In this document: positions 14,388-22,839 of the stretch, in pieces
Position numbering within the stretch: position 1 is the first letter of the stretch
Layout: each line of letters begins with the position of its first letter
Assembly (NCBI GenBank): GCA_964374095.1
Contig: CAYJXJ010000062.1
Location: 1-22,993, forward strand
DNA: 22,993 nt
Source: CAYJXJ01 sp964374095
GTDB lineage: Bacteria; Elusimicrobiota; Elusimicrobia; UBA1565; UBA9628
Direction: 5' to 3'
Made by a program: the position numbers and the translations under genes
The notes under the pieces: model-generated
What the model was told of the DNA's origin: nothing
Database searches by the model: none
Seen by the model: the letters and a program-made list of their open reading frames with translations, nothing else

Positions 14388-14454
14388 GGCAGTTGCGACG
14401 CTTCCCAACCCGGTTGAAGAGGGGCGGCTAGCCCTTCTGCCGGTTTTCGATGCG
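14388..14454. repeat. 67-bp direct repeat, copy 1
   Basis: Identical to 15664-15730 except at two positions. On the minus strand it encodes RIENRQKG and a TAG stop (14428-14430), exactly the end of the phasin-like gene. Both differences fall in third codon positions and are synonymous (CAG/CAA, GGC/GGT). Beyond the repeat the reading runs on for about 24 unrelated codons to a stop, so it is a gene-end relic. Confidence 0.85.
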
Positions 14455-14575
14455 GTTGCGGCGCGCGGTTCGCACGGCGCTTTCCCGACACCTCGAGGGG
14501 ATCGAGAAAAGTCTAGGACTGTCGGCCTAATCATGGGTGATACCTTCGGCCCTCCCGAACACCTCCGCGGACAGC

Positions 14576-14581
14576 TATCCT
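14576..14581 (+). promoter_or_regulatory. Possible -10 element
   Basis: TATCCT lies 6 nt before the ATG at 14588, the same spacing as in the lexA promoter. The -35 region is weak (TCCCGA). Confidence 0.3.
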
Positions 14582-14587
14582 GAAGCT

Positions 14588-15652
14588 ATGACAAAGAACC
14601 CCCTGGCTCGAGTTCAGCGATTCATGCGGCTGCTTGGGCGCGCGGCGCTGGGCCTGCTGGTCGGGGCGCTCTCTGGCTTGTGTGCGGCGAACGCCAACGA
14701 CGCCGGCGCGCCGTCTTCGGAGAAAGCGAAGGTCACGGCCGACAAGGAGTTCATTTCGGCCGCCGACCTGGTGAGCGGCGCTTATTACCAGAAACTCATC
14801 GATAAGGCGGTTTCCATGACGCAAAGGGTCTCGGTCCAATACGCGAGCCTGCGCGCCGATACCCAGGTCACTCACTCCAACAACGATGTGGTCGGCCTGG
14901 AGGTCCGCCTGACGGGCCGAATCGTTGTGACCTCCGGCCGGGACACGCTGCCCGTGCCTGGCTGTGGCGTGGTGCGGGCGCGCTTCGGACCTCTCGAAGA
15001 ATTGTGGAAAGGAGCTGAAAAACCCCTGGCAGCCGGCGTGGTGGAGATCCAAGAATGCCGGATCCAGGAGAGCAAGCCGGACGCGAAGCTCCCCGGCCGG
15101 AGGTCCTACGACCTCGATATTCGGGGACTCCTCACCCTGAGCACCAGAGAAGATCCCCGCTTGATCCCGCTTTCGCCCTCCGAACTCGAGAAGGGAGTCA
15201 AAATTACCTACACCGTGACGGTGGAGCCCGAGGGAGACGGCTGGGTGGGCCAACGCTCATGGCAGGTGGAAAACCCGGATATGGATATCCTTGCTTATGC
15301 CCAGGGCCGGGCGGCCATAGGAAGCGGGGGAGACTTCATCACGCTTGTGGAAGAGGCGGCGCGCCGCGACCAAATCCGCGCCCGCAACGAGCCGCCGGCC
15401 TTCCGGGCGGTGGACCCTGAATGGATTTGCTCCTTGGATGAATACCGGTCGGCCTGCGTCGGCGCCTTGCTTGAGGCGAGGAAAGCCATCGAGTTTCTTC
15501 AGGTCGCCGGAAGCTCCAGCGATCCCGAGGACCGACGGCAATGCGCCGTGCTGCGCAAGGCCCTCGACATTTGCTGCCCCAAGGTTTACGCGTTGGCGGC
15601 CGTGGAGGTCTCCTTCGACATCATCGGGGCGTTTGAGGGCCCGCGCCGCTGA
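14588..15652 (+). CDS. Exported protein of unknown function inside direct repeats
   Basis: 354 residues, not recognised. A basic start and hydrophobic core (about residues 14-32: 'LLGRAALGLLVGALSGL') followed by an Ala-rich segment form a signal peptide. An in-frame ATG at 14624 would give a shorter one, and the frame is open from 14537. The mature part has beta-rich regions ('VVGLEVRLTGRIVVTSG', 'GVKITYTVTVEPEGDGWVGQ') and a C-terminal helical region with six Cys ('WICSLDEYRSAC', 'RRQCAVL', 'DICCP'), suggesting disulfides in the periplasm. It stands alone between two copies of a 67-bp repeat and converges on the phasin-like gene, as if inserted there. Confidence 0.68.
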   Translation: MTKNPLARVQRFMRLLGRAALGLLVGALSGLCAANANDAGAPSSEKAKVTADKEFISAADLVSGAYYQKLIDKAVSMTQRVSVQYASLRADTQVTHSNNDVVGLEVRLTGRIVVTSGRDTLPVPGCGVVRARFGPLEELWKGAEKPLAAGVVEIQECRIQESKPDAKLPGRRSYDLDIRGLLTLSTREDPRLIPLSPSELEKGVKITYTVTVEPEGDGWVGQRSWQVENPDMDILAYAQGRAAIGSGGDFITLVEEAARRDQIRARNEPPAFRAVDPEWICSLDEYRSACVGALLEARKAIEFLQVAGSSSDPEDRRQCAVLRKALDICCPKVYALAAVEVSFDIIGAFEGPRR

Positions 15653-15653
15653 G

Positions 15654-15721
15654 AACCGGCAAGGGCAGTTGCGACGCTTCCCAACCCGGTTGAAGAGGGG
15701 CGGCTAACCCTTTTGCCGGTT
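15654..15721. repeat. Imperfect inverted repeat between convergent genes
   Basis: AACCGGCAAGGG (15654-15665) is matched by CCCTTTTGCCGGTT (15708-15721), complementary apart from two extra bases. The 69-bp unit sits exactly between the stops of the two convergent genes and could act as a bidirectional terminator or be a small repetitive element. Copy 1 near 14388 keeps only part of the left arm. Confidence 0.4.
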
Positions 15722-15730
15722 TTCGATGCG
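15664..15730. repeat. 67-bp direct repeat, copy 2
   Basis: This copy contains the genuine 3' end of the phasin-like gene (last eight codons and TAG at 15704-15706) plus about 40 bp of downstream DNA. It matches copy 1 at 65 of 67 positions. Confidence 0.85.
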
Positions 15731-16066
15731 CTCGGCGATCTTTGCGAGCTCCGAGCCGATGCCGCGCAACCCCTTGATCAGGTTGCCGCGCACCTCCGTA
15801 GCGGTCTTCAATCCCTTTTCGCGGCCGGTATCGATGACTTTCTTGAGCTGGCGGCCGACAAGCTGGCCCTGCTCGCTCTCACGGGCGCTTTCGACGGCGG
15901 CGACGACCTTCGCGCCGACCTTCTGAAAGCCGGTGGTGATCTCCGCGCCGATGTCGCGCAGCTCGGGGCTGTGGGCCGCGGCCCTGAGGGCTCGCTCCAC
16001 CTGCTTGCTGAGTTCCGCGACTTCCTTGGTGACGCTGGGTGTCTGACTTTTCTTCGCCTTCGCCAT
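15704..16066 (-). CDS. Small helical phasin/apolipoprotein-like protein
   Basis: 120 residues, Lys/Ala-rich and apparently all alpha-helix. After a basic disordered start (MAKAKKSQTPSVTKE) come amphipathic helices: 'VAELSKQVERALRAAA', 'IGAEITTGFQKVGAKVVAAV', 'QLVGRQLKKVIDTGREKGL' and 'GLRGIGSELAKIAERIENR'. This pattern is shared by phasins, apolipoprotein-like and some nucleoid-associated proteins; the exact family is uncertain. No signal peptide, so it is cytoplasmic and may coat a granule, membrane or DNA. The ATG has GGAGAG about 4 nt upstream. It has its own promoter (16108-16136) although it lies downstream of the HSP90-like genes on the same strand. The last codons are duplicated at 14428-14454. 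Confidence 0.75.
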   Translation of the reverse strand: MAKAKKSQTPSVTKEVAELSKQVERALRAAAHSPELRDIGAEITTGFQKVGAKVVAAVESARESEQGQLVGRQLKKVIDTGREKGLKTATEVRGNLIKGLRGIGSELAKIAERIENRQKG

Positions 16067-16107
16067 GTTCTCTCCTCACGTCCCTGGCCTGAGGCCGGGC
16101 GCCTAAG

Positions 16108-16136
16108 AGTATAACATCCCGTTTCGGGACCGGCAA
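16108..16136 (-). promoter_or_regulatory. Promoter of the phasin-like gene with an embedded palindrome
   Basis: On the minus strand: TTGCCG (16136-16131), a 17-bp spacer and TATACT (16113-16108). The spacer contains TCCCG-AAA-CGGGA (16117-16129), a perfect inverted repeat that could bind a repressor. The leader is about 36 nt and carries a good ribosome site. Confidence 0.6.
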
Positions 16137-16150
16137 GGGGGGGCGGGAAT

Positions 16151-19100
16151 TCATCCCGCCTCCTGGCCCTCGCGCGCGAGCTTCTCGGCGAGCGCCTCTT
16201 GAAAGAGCGCGTCATCCAGGTCGGTGACCTCGCCCGCCTCCCGGTTGGCGGCCGTCTGAAGCAGCGAGGCCAGGTAGGCGACCTGCGCCTCGGAAGGCAG
16301 GCCGGACTCCAGGACCAAACGCGCCCAGTCGTGGGCCCCGCCCACCACCCATATTCCCATCGGCCCCGAGCTCAACAACCGGCGCCGCCCCAACTCCTCC
16401 CAACGCAGTTCGCGGTTCAAAACCCGCATCCCCTTGCGCCCCCGGAGACCCGAGAGGATCTTGCGCAGCCGGACGACCATCGGGTGCCTGTGCTCCGGGT
16501 CGTGCGCCGGGGGCGCCGCGGCGGGGGCGGGCTTGGGCCGCGCCGGGGCCCGCGGTTCGGGCTTCACGGGCGGCGGGGGCGGATGGTACAGGACCCAGCG
16601 CGGGCCCTCCGGGCGAGACAGCACGGAATCGATCCCGGCGCGCTCGCGGCGGGAGAGGATCGGGATGCCACGGGCCTCGGGCGGCACGGGAAAGAGCGCG
16701 GTCGCGGCGTAGACTAATTCTCCCAATTGAGAAATCTTCTGCGGGATCATCGCCAGGCTGACCGGGTCGAGTCCCAGGGACGAAAACAACCGCAAGGCCA
16801 GGATCTTCGTCTCAACCTCCTCCCAACCCTCCGGCCTCGAACGAACCAGAAGAGCCGCCAACTCCAGGACGTAGAGCACGGCCACGCGGTTCTCCCGGGT
16901 CGCGTGGGCCGCGACCGGCCAGGCCTGGATCAGGTCCAAGGCGAAGCGCCGGAACAACTCCAGGACCTCGCTCTCGTCCGGGACCGCGGAGGGATCGGGA
17001 CGGAGGGAGAGGTCGATGAGCGCCGCGCCGATGACGGGCAAGCCCTTCGGCTGCAGGGGCAGGCCGCGGCCGGAGCGAACGTCCAGCAGTTGGACCGACG
17101 CCGGCCGAAGGCGCTTGGGCAGGGCGAGCCTGGCGCGCAGGCCGGCGTGCTCGTAGCGCCGCTCGAAGAGCATCATCTCGCCGAAAGGCGGGAGTTCCGG
17201 CATGGGCGCGGGAACCGTGACGGGCTCGGGCGGCGGGAGCGGCGCCGCCAAGACCACCGCGGCGGGCCCTTCCGGCTTCTGGGACGACGTCAGACTCCGC
17301 GCCCCCTTGGGAAACAACAGCTCGAGAGCCGCGATCTCCTCCTTCCCCAGAATCAGCTCCGGAGCGGCCACTCTCGATGCCGAGTCGCGGAGCTGGTATG
17401 GAATCGGAGTTCCCAAACTCATCCGGCGCTCGATCTCGCCGAGACTCGCCGCGACCCCCGCCGGGCGCTGAAACATGGGCAGAATCAAAAGCAACTGGTC
17501 GAGACGATTGCCGTTGGGAGAGGCGCGAACGTGCCAGGGCGCGAGCCAGTGGCCCAGCGCCCGGAGGATAAGCCGGCGCGCCGGGTGCTCGGGCTTATCC
17601 ACAAGGGTTCCCAGGCGCTCGATGACCGCGGCAAGAACCCGCAGACCCGTGTCGCGATCCTCCCTCAGGCGCCTAGGCATGAAGTCGCTTTTAGCCAAAG
17701 TGGTCCCGCCAAGACCGTACTCGAAGGCCTGCACCGTCCCCCAGGGCAGGTCCACCGACTGCCCCTGCCCCGCCGCTCCGACGGCCAAATGCACCCCGTC
17801 TTCCAGGGCCACCAAGCAGCCGGACACGCTGGCATGTTGGCACGAGAGGCTCGGCGCGGGCTTGACGAAGAGGAGCAACCCGGGCGAGCCGGGCGGTGCG
17901 GGGAGAAAGGCCGCGTCCGGGAAAAGCTTTTCCAGGAGCGGGCGGCCGTGGCGGCGGCCCAAGAGCAGGGTCGCCGTCAACCCGGCCGCGGCGGACTGCG
18001 ACTCGGCCGCGGCCAGTAGGCCTCCCCGCTGATAATCGCCCTGCAACTGCGCGAAGTTCACCCAGCCCATGCCTGTCTCGAAAAGCCTCACGCCCTCGAT
18101 CCAGGCATGCCCCGGAGAAAGCGCCTCCGCCGGGGAACGTCCCCGGGCCCAGCATAGATAATGGAGGAGATACTCGCGGACCGCGTCCGTGCGAGCGCCG
18201 CCCAGCGTCAGGTTGTACTCCTGGCCTAGACGCCGATAGAGTTCCTCCGCGGCCGAAACCACCGACACGTGCAGGTCTGGCGGCTCCGGGGTGGTCCCTC
18301 CCTTGGCCGCGGCCACGAAGAACAGCTCCGAGGCTTGCGCCGACAACCGCGGCGACGCGGGCTCGATCAGGTAGATCCGCGCTTTTGATTCGGGAGGCTG
18401 CAGAGGGAGGGCGACTTCTCCCTCGAAACCCTCACCGGAGAACTTGTCCCGGATGAGGAGGCTGGGATAGCCCAGGTCCTCCAACATCGCGGCCTTCGCC
18501 CCGTCCGAGCGCATCGAGGAGGACGGCGGACCCCCCCGCGGCGCCCCCGCTCCCACGTCGCGCAAAGCGTCCGGGAAGCTCTTGGCCAGCAGTTCCAAGT
18601 CCCCCGAGCTGGCCAGCCACGCCGTCCTGAGGACCGGGGACCCGGGGAAAAACGAGCGCGAAACCGGAACGAAGCCCACCGCGGCGAGCTGGTTGCCAAG
18701 CTCCTCCAAGCTCAAGGGATCGCCGCGGACGTCAAAGAGGAGCGGCTGGGTCCGCAAGCCCCGCAAGGCGGGTTCCTTGACGTTCTTCGGATAGGCCGGC
18801 AGGAGGCGAAGGGCGGCCTCGCGCAGCCAGCACGCCGCGCGCGCCGCGGTCCTAATGGACTCATTCTCACGCTGCTCGTCCTTCTCCAGGCCCAACGCCC
18901 TCCCCAGGGCCTGCGCCATGGCGCGCCACACGCTCGGCCGATCCACGGCCGAGCCGCGCTCCATGCGCTCGCTCCAAGCGCCATGCCCGCGGCCATGCTT
19001 GAACCAGCGGCCCACCTGCGACAATCGCTCGCGCTGATCCTCGAGCGCGGCGCCCATGAGCCTTTCGGCCTGGCCCGAGACGACCGTCATGGTCTTGCGG

Positions 19101-19897
19101 AACTGCGCGTTGCGGGCCACGCCCGTCTGCGAGGCGTTGAGAGTCAGGAGCGGGTTATCGATCAGGCCGAAGACCTGGACGAGCGGGAGCCTATCGATCA
19201 CCGGTCCGGCCAGCACGCCGTGCCGGCAGCCCTGGAACACGCTGTCCTGCGACGGGTCGGCGGGAACCGCGATCCAGCCCCGGACCCCGCCGGTTTCAAA
19301 GCTCATGCTCAAGCTGTGGGGTCCCGGCACGAGGGGCAGGGACTCTCCGTCGATGATGATCTCAAGGGGGCAGGCCAAGCAGTGGCGGGCCAGGGCGGTG
19401 CGGATCTTATCGCCCGAAGCGCCCCAGAGCCCGACCGGCACGTTGATGAGGGTTTCCTCGCAATCCTCCTCGGAGATCACCATCTCCTGCGCGTCCAGGG
19501 ACCTCATCCTCACTTCCCGCCGGCCGGGGCCTCGGCCCGAAGCCACCGAAACATAATGCGGGTCAAGCCGCCAGGCCGACAACAGGCCCACCGCCAGGTC
19601 GCGGTGGCGCGCGGTGTCGGCGCTGCGCTTTTCCAGAAGGCAGCTGAAGGGATCGCGCAAGTCCCGCTCGCTGAACGGCTCGCCGTCAAAGGAGATATTC
19701 ATGCGCCCCGCGGGGTTGGCGATTCCCCGGAGCTTGAAGGCGATGCGCTTGGCTCCGGAGGCCGCGGCGCAGCGCACCAAGGGCAGGACGAACAGGTGCG
19801 GGTCGGGGAGCTGGAACTTCATGAGCTTCTCGAGGGCGCGCGAGCGGTCGACCTTGAAGGAGCCGGTGCCGACCAGCACTTCGACGGACTCGGTCAT
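16151..19897 (-). CDS. Giant HSP90/GHKL-like protein, paralogue 2
   Basis: 1248 residues, cytoplasmic. Residues about 10-300 resemble the HSP90 amino-terminal and early middle regions: 'ALEKLMKFQLPDPH', 'LVRCAAASGAKRI' (helix alpha-1 position), 'ISFDGEPFS', 'HRDLAVGLLSAWRLDPHYVS' (compare HSP90 'FGVGFYSAFLVA') and 'LTLNASQTGVARN' (compare 'LNVSRE..Q'). The catalytic Glu and Mg-binding Asn of the ELISNA motif are missing, so ATP hydrolysis is doubtful. The rest is not recognised apart from a Pro/Ala linker (about 1105-1135) and a C-terminal helical module 'AYLASLLQTAANREAGEVTD' shared with the upstream paralogue. It overlaps that gene by 4 nt (ATGA). Probably a scaffold or chaperone-like partner in a complex; substrate unknown. 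Confidence 0.7.
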   Translation of the reverse strand: MTESVEVLVGTGSFKVDRSRALEKLMKFQLPDPHLFVLPLVRCAAASGAKRIAFKLRGIANPAGRMNISFDGEPFSERDLRDPFSCLLEKRSADTARHRDLAVGLLSAWRLDPHYVSVASGRGPGRREVRMRSLDAQEMVISEEDCEETLINVPVGLWGASGDKIRTALARHCLACPLEIIIDGESLPLVPGPHSLSMSFETGGVRGWIAVPADPSQDSVFQGCRHGVLAGPVIDRLPLVQVFGLIDNPLLTLNASQTGVARNAQFRKTMTVVSGQAERLMGAALEDQRERLSQVGRWFKHGRGHGAWSERMERGSAVDRPSVWRAMAQALGRALGLEKDEQRENESIRTAARAACWLREAALRLLPAYPKNVKEPALRGLRTQPLLFDVRGDPLSLEELGNQLAAVGFVPVSRSFFPGSPVLRTAWLASSGDLELLAKSFPDALRDVGAGAPRGGPPSSSMRSDGAKAAMLEDLGYPSLLIRDKFSGEGFEGEVALPLQPPESKARIYLIEPASPRLSAQASELFFVAAAKGGTTPEPPDLHVSVVSAAEELYRRLGQEYNLTLGGARTDAVREYLLHYLCWARGRSPAEALSPGHAWIEGVRLFETGMGWVNFAQLQGDYQRGGLLAAAESQSAAAGLTATLLLGRRHGRPLLEKLFPDAAFLPAPPGSPGLLLFVKPAPSLSCQHASVSGCLVALEDGVHLAVGAAGQGQSVDLPWGTVQAFEYGLGGTTLAKSDFMPRRLREDRDTGLRVLAAVIERLGTLVDKPEHPARRLILRALGHWLAPWHVRASPNGNRLDQLLLILPMFQRPAGVAASLGEIERRMSLGTPIPYQLRDSASRVAAPELILGKEEIAALELLFPKGARSLTSSQKPEGPAAVVLAAPLPPPEPVTVPAPMPELPPFGEMMLFERRYEHAGLRARLALPKRLRPASVQLLDVRSGRGLPLQPKGLPVIGAALIDLSLRPDPSAVPDESEVLELFRRFALDLIQAWPVAAHATRENRVAVLYVLELAALLVRSRPEGWEEVETKILALRLFSSLGLDPVSLAMIPQKISQLGELVYAATALFPVPPEARGIPILSRRERAGIDSVLSRPEGPRWVLYHPPPPPVKPEPRAPARPKPAPAAAPPAHDPEHRHPMVVRLRKILSGLRGRKGMRVLNRELRWEELGRRRLLSSGPMGIWVVGGAHDWARLVLESGLPSEAQVAYLASLLQTAANREAGEVTDLDDALFQEALAEKLAREGQEAG

Positions 19898-22839
19898 GGT
19901 TCTCTTGCCCCGCGGCCCGCCGCGGCCCGCGCCAGTTCCTGGTGGATCCGGATGTCCTCGGCGTCGGTGACGTCTCCCCGCCGACGGTTGGCCGCCGAGG
20001 CGATCAGGGACGCGAGGTAAATCGCGCTCCGTCCCTGGTCGATCCCGGAGGCGACGATCGCTTGGACCATACCCGTTGAGATGCCGCTCAGTCCGTCGGA
20101 GAGCAACGGCCCCAGAGCCGCCGTCGCGAGTTCCCCCGGCGCCGGCGCGAACCCCGGAAACCCCCCCAAAATCTTCACCGCCTCCTCGACGGGATTAGCG
20201 GGCCGATCGGGTTTCGGCGGGCGCGCCGGGGCGCTCTTTATGGGCCTCCCCCTCTTGGTCCGCGGCGCGGCGCCGTCCTTGGCCGCCGCCGGCCGGATGA
20301 AAAACTTGTCGCAAAGCGGCCAGAGTTTGAGGAGGGTCCGTTGTTCATGAAAGCCGATCAGCAAGGGAGCCTCCACGCCGCGAGTCTCCCCTTCGCGGTC
20401 CGCGAACAACACGGTCTTTCCGGACTCAAACCGCCGGACCAACTCCGGGAGAGTCCATACCGTGCCTTCGTTGCCTTCGAAGACAGGGACATGCTCCAAC
20501 AACGCTTCCAGGGCCGGAAAGGAACACTTTCCCCACGGCGCGACCAGGGCGCCGAGGGCGTCGAGCAGGAAGGCGCGGCCTTCTTCCCCTTCTCCCATCA
20601 TCCCCCCCAGCTTGAGGAGAACTTCAAACAACATCCGAGAACCGATTTCCGGCGCGGCCAGGCGGTCGGACAGCAATTTGGGGTCCCCGGGAAAAAAGAC
20701 CAACACCCGTCCCCACGGAAGGTCGAGCGCGGTCCCGCCTTCGGCGGGGCCCAGAGCCACGTGCGCCCCGGGGAAGGGCTCGAGCAGGCACCCCGATCGA
20801 GAACGGTGGGCGCAGGCGGACTCAGCGCCCAAGACCACGGCCAGCCGGTCCTTGGTCTCGTCGGAATGCGCGTAGAACCTCACCGGACCCACGCTCTTGG
20901 AGAGCAGCTCGTCCGAATGCCTCCACAGCAGGACCGGCAGTTTGCCTCCCGGTTTGAGCGAGTCCGCAAACGTCGTGACGATAAAAGCGCGGGTCACGTC
21001 CGCCGATTCCCGGAAGGCCCCAAGGTCGAGGTCTCCGGCCGACGTCTGAAACAACGCCAGCCGCTCCAGCCAAGGTTCGATTTCCTTCTCGGCCTGGTCG
21101 AGCCGCCATCCCAGGAATTCCAGGAGATAGGCGCGAACCTGCGGCTGACGGAACTCCCCGAAACGATCCGCGAGCTTCCGGTAGAGACCCGCCGCCCGCT
21201 CGCAGGCGGCCGCGATCGCGACCGCCCGGTCCTCGCCCGCCCCATCCACGCGGGCGACGAAACGCAGCGGATAAGGCACCTCCACTTCCTCCGCGCGGGC
21301 GGCCGACTGAAAATAGACGCGCGCCCCGCTGGCGGGCGGGATCTCGACCAAGGCCACCTCGCCCCAGACCTTTCCGGTGAAAAACCGGTCCTTGACGAGC
21401 GGCTTGCCCCGGCGCTCCCGCTGCAGGAAGCTTTCGACGTCGCCCCCGAGATCAAGGTCCTTCCACGCGCCGCCGGGTATGCCGGCCGTGTCCACGAAGA
21501 AACCCGCGAAGAAGCGCTGGAGGAAAGTCCGGTCCGCCTCGGAGGCGATCCACGCGACGCGAAAATCATATTCCCGCGACGGCGCCGCATGCTCCGATAC
21601 CGGGACATGCCCCAGCCGGACTCGCTGCTTTTCAAGATCCCCCAGACTGAGGGGCCGCCCTGCCGTGTCGATGAGGAGCGGCGCTTCCCAGAGCGCGCGC
21701 AAAGACGCATCCGGCGCTCGAAAGTCTTTGTCGAGTTTGCCCAGCCGCTGAGCGCAGGCCGCGCGCAGCCACCGCGTGGACCGCGCCGCCTCGCGCAGCG
21801 CCGGCGCGTCTCGCTCCGAGCGCCACCCGCGTCCTATGGCCACGAGACGAACCGTGTCGCGTATGCCCTCCCAAAGCCCCCAGCTCGCCGGCTCGCCGCG
21901 CTCCAGAAAGGACGACCACTGCCTCGCGAGATCCTTGTCCCGGGCCACCCGCGAGAGTTCGGCGGCCATTTGGGGTTGGAGTCCGATGACCTTATCGAGA
22001 AGCCGATCCGCCAATGCCGCGGCCTTTCCAGCGGTCTGGGCGCAGCGCTCATTGCGCGCCACCTCGTTTTGGGAGGCGTTGAGAACGAAGCGGTCGTCGT
22101 TGACCCAGCCCTCCACCGCGGGCGACCAGTCCAAGTCGAGCCTTCCGGCCTGCATGCCCCAGGCCGCGGCCTGAAGGCCCCGGCCTGGGCCGGGGCCTTC
22201 CGGTACGCGCAGGACCGCGCGCAACGCCCCCTCCTGGAAACCCTCCGACAACCGGTCGTCGGAGACCAGAAGCCGGGGAAGCTCCTCGCCGTCGACGACG
22301 ATGGGGACGGGGCAGGCCGCGCAGCCCCCGCGCAAGGCCTGCGCCAGCCTGGCCCTGTCGGGCACGTCCTCCAGAAGCACCTCGGTGAAGGCCTTCTCCC
22401 CGGAGCCTCCCACCCGCGCGAGGCTGTCACGCTCCACCGTGTCGATACTCAAGCGCCCGCGGCCGCCCGCGCTCAGATCGGTCTCCACGATGATCCGCCA
22501 GGGCCGGAGCCGCAGCGCCGACAACAACCCGATGGCGAGATGACGCTCGCGGACATTCCCATCGGACCATTCACCGAGAAGGCTGGCGTAGGGATCGTCG
22601 AGAAACTCAGGGAGGATAGGCTTCCCGCCGAATCGCATGCGGAAAGCGGACCGCCCGTCCCGCATGGCCGAAGTCGTCACCTGGATGCTTTTGGTACCGC
22701 TCGCCACGGCGCAGCGCGCGAAGGCCAGCGCGGCGTCATGGGGATCGGGGAGCTGGAACTTCACGAGCTTGTCGAGCGCCCGCCGGCGGTCGACCTTGAA
22801 AGCGCCGGAGCCGACCAGCCTCCCCGGCGCCGCGCTCAT
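19894..22839 (-). CDS. Giant HSP90/GHKL-like protein, paralogue 1
   Basis: 981 residues, cytoplasmic, homologous along its ends to the next gene. Shared blocks are 'GSGAFKVDRRRALDKLVKFQ' (about 10-29), 'FARCAVASGTKSI', 'ERHLAIGLLSALRLRPWRI', a Cys-x-x-Cys segment ('GGCAACPVPIVVDGEELP', near 173-190), 'FVLNASQNEVARN' and the C-terminal 'IYLASLIASAANRRRGDVTD'. As in the paralogue the HSP90 ELISNA residues are absent, and the 'DG' turn reads 'GG', so nucleotide binding is even less likely. The ATG at 22839 overlaps the stop of the upstream partial gene (ATGA). It is about 270 residues shorter than its partner, mainly in the region before the C-terminal module. Confidence 0.7.
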   Translation of the reverse strand: MSAAPGRLVGSGAFKVDRRRALDKLVKFQLPDPHDAALAFARCAVASGTKSIQVTTSAMRDGRSAFRMRFGGKPILPEFLDDPYASLLGEWSDGNVRERHLAIGLLSALRLRPWRIIVETDLSAGGRGRLSIDTVERDSLARVGGSGEKAFTEVLLEDVPDRARLAQALRGGCAACPVPIVVDGEELPRLLVSDDRLSEGFQEGALRAVLRVPEGPGPGRGLQAAAWGMQAGRLDLDWSPAVEGWVNDDRFVLNASQNEVARNERCAQTAGKAAALADRLLDKVIGLQPQMAAELSRVARDKDLARQWSSFLERGEPASWGLWEGIRDTVRLVAIGRGWRSERDAPALREAARSTRWLRAACAQRLGKLDKDFRAPDASLRALWEAPLLIDTAGRPLSLGDLEKQRVRLGHVPVSEHAAPSREYDFRVAWIASEADRTFLQRFFAGFFVDTAGIPGGAWKDLDLGGDVESFLQRERRGKPLVKDRFFTGKVWGEVALVEIPPASGARVYFQSAARAEEVEVPYPLRFVARVDGAGEDRAVAIAAACERAAGLYRKLADRFGEFRQPQVRAYLLEFLGWRLDQAEKEIEPWLERLALFQTSAGDLDLGAFRESADVTRAFIVTTFADSLKPGGKLPVLLWRHSDELLSKSVGPVRFYAHSDETKDRLAVVLGAESACAHRSRSGCLLEPFPGAHVALGPAEGGTALDLPWGRVLVFFPGDPKLLSDRLAAPEIGSRMLFEVLLKLGGMMGEGEEGRAFLLDALGALVAPWGKCSFPALEALLEHVPVFEGNEGTVWTLPELVRRFESGKTVLFADREGETRGVEAPLLIGFHEQRTLLKLWPLCDKFFIRPAAAKDGAAPRTKRGRPIKSAPARPPKPDRPANPVEEAVKILGGFPGFAPAPGELATAALGPLLSDGLSGISTGMVQAIVASGIDQGRSAIYLASLIASAANRRRGDVTDAEDIRIHQELARAAAGRGAREP

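Noticed and set aside
16727..20020. Long plus-strand open frames at 16727-18019 and 18983-20020
   Set aside because: Antisense to the HSP90-like genes, Gln/Arg-rich and without family features; the minus-strand paralogues align with each other.
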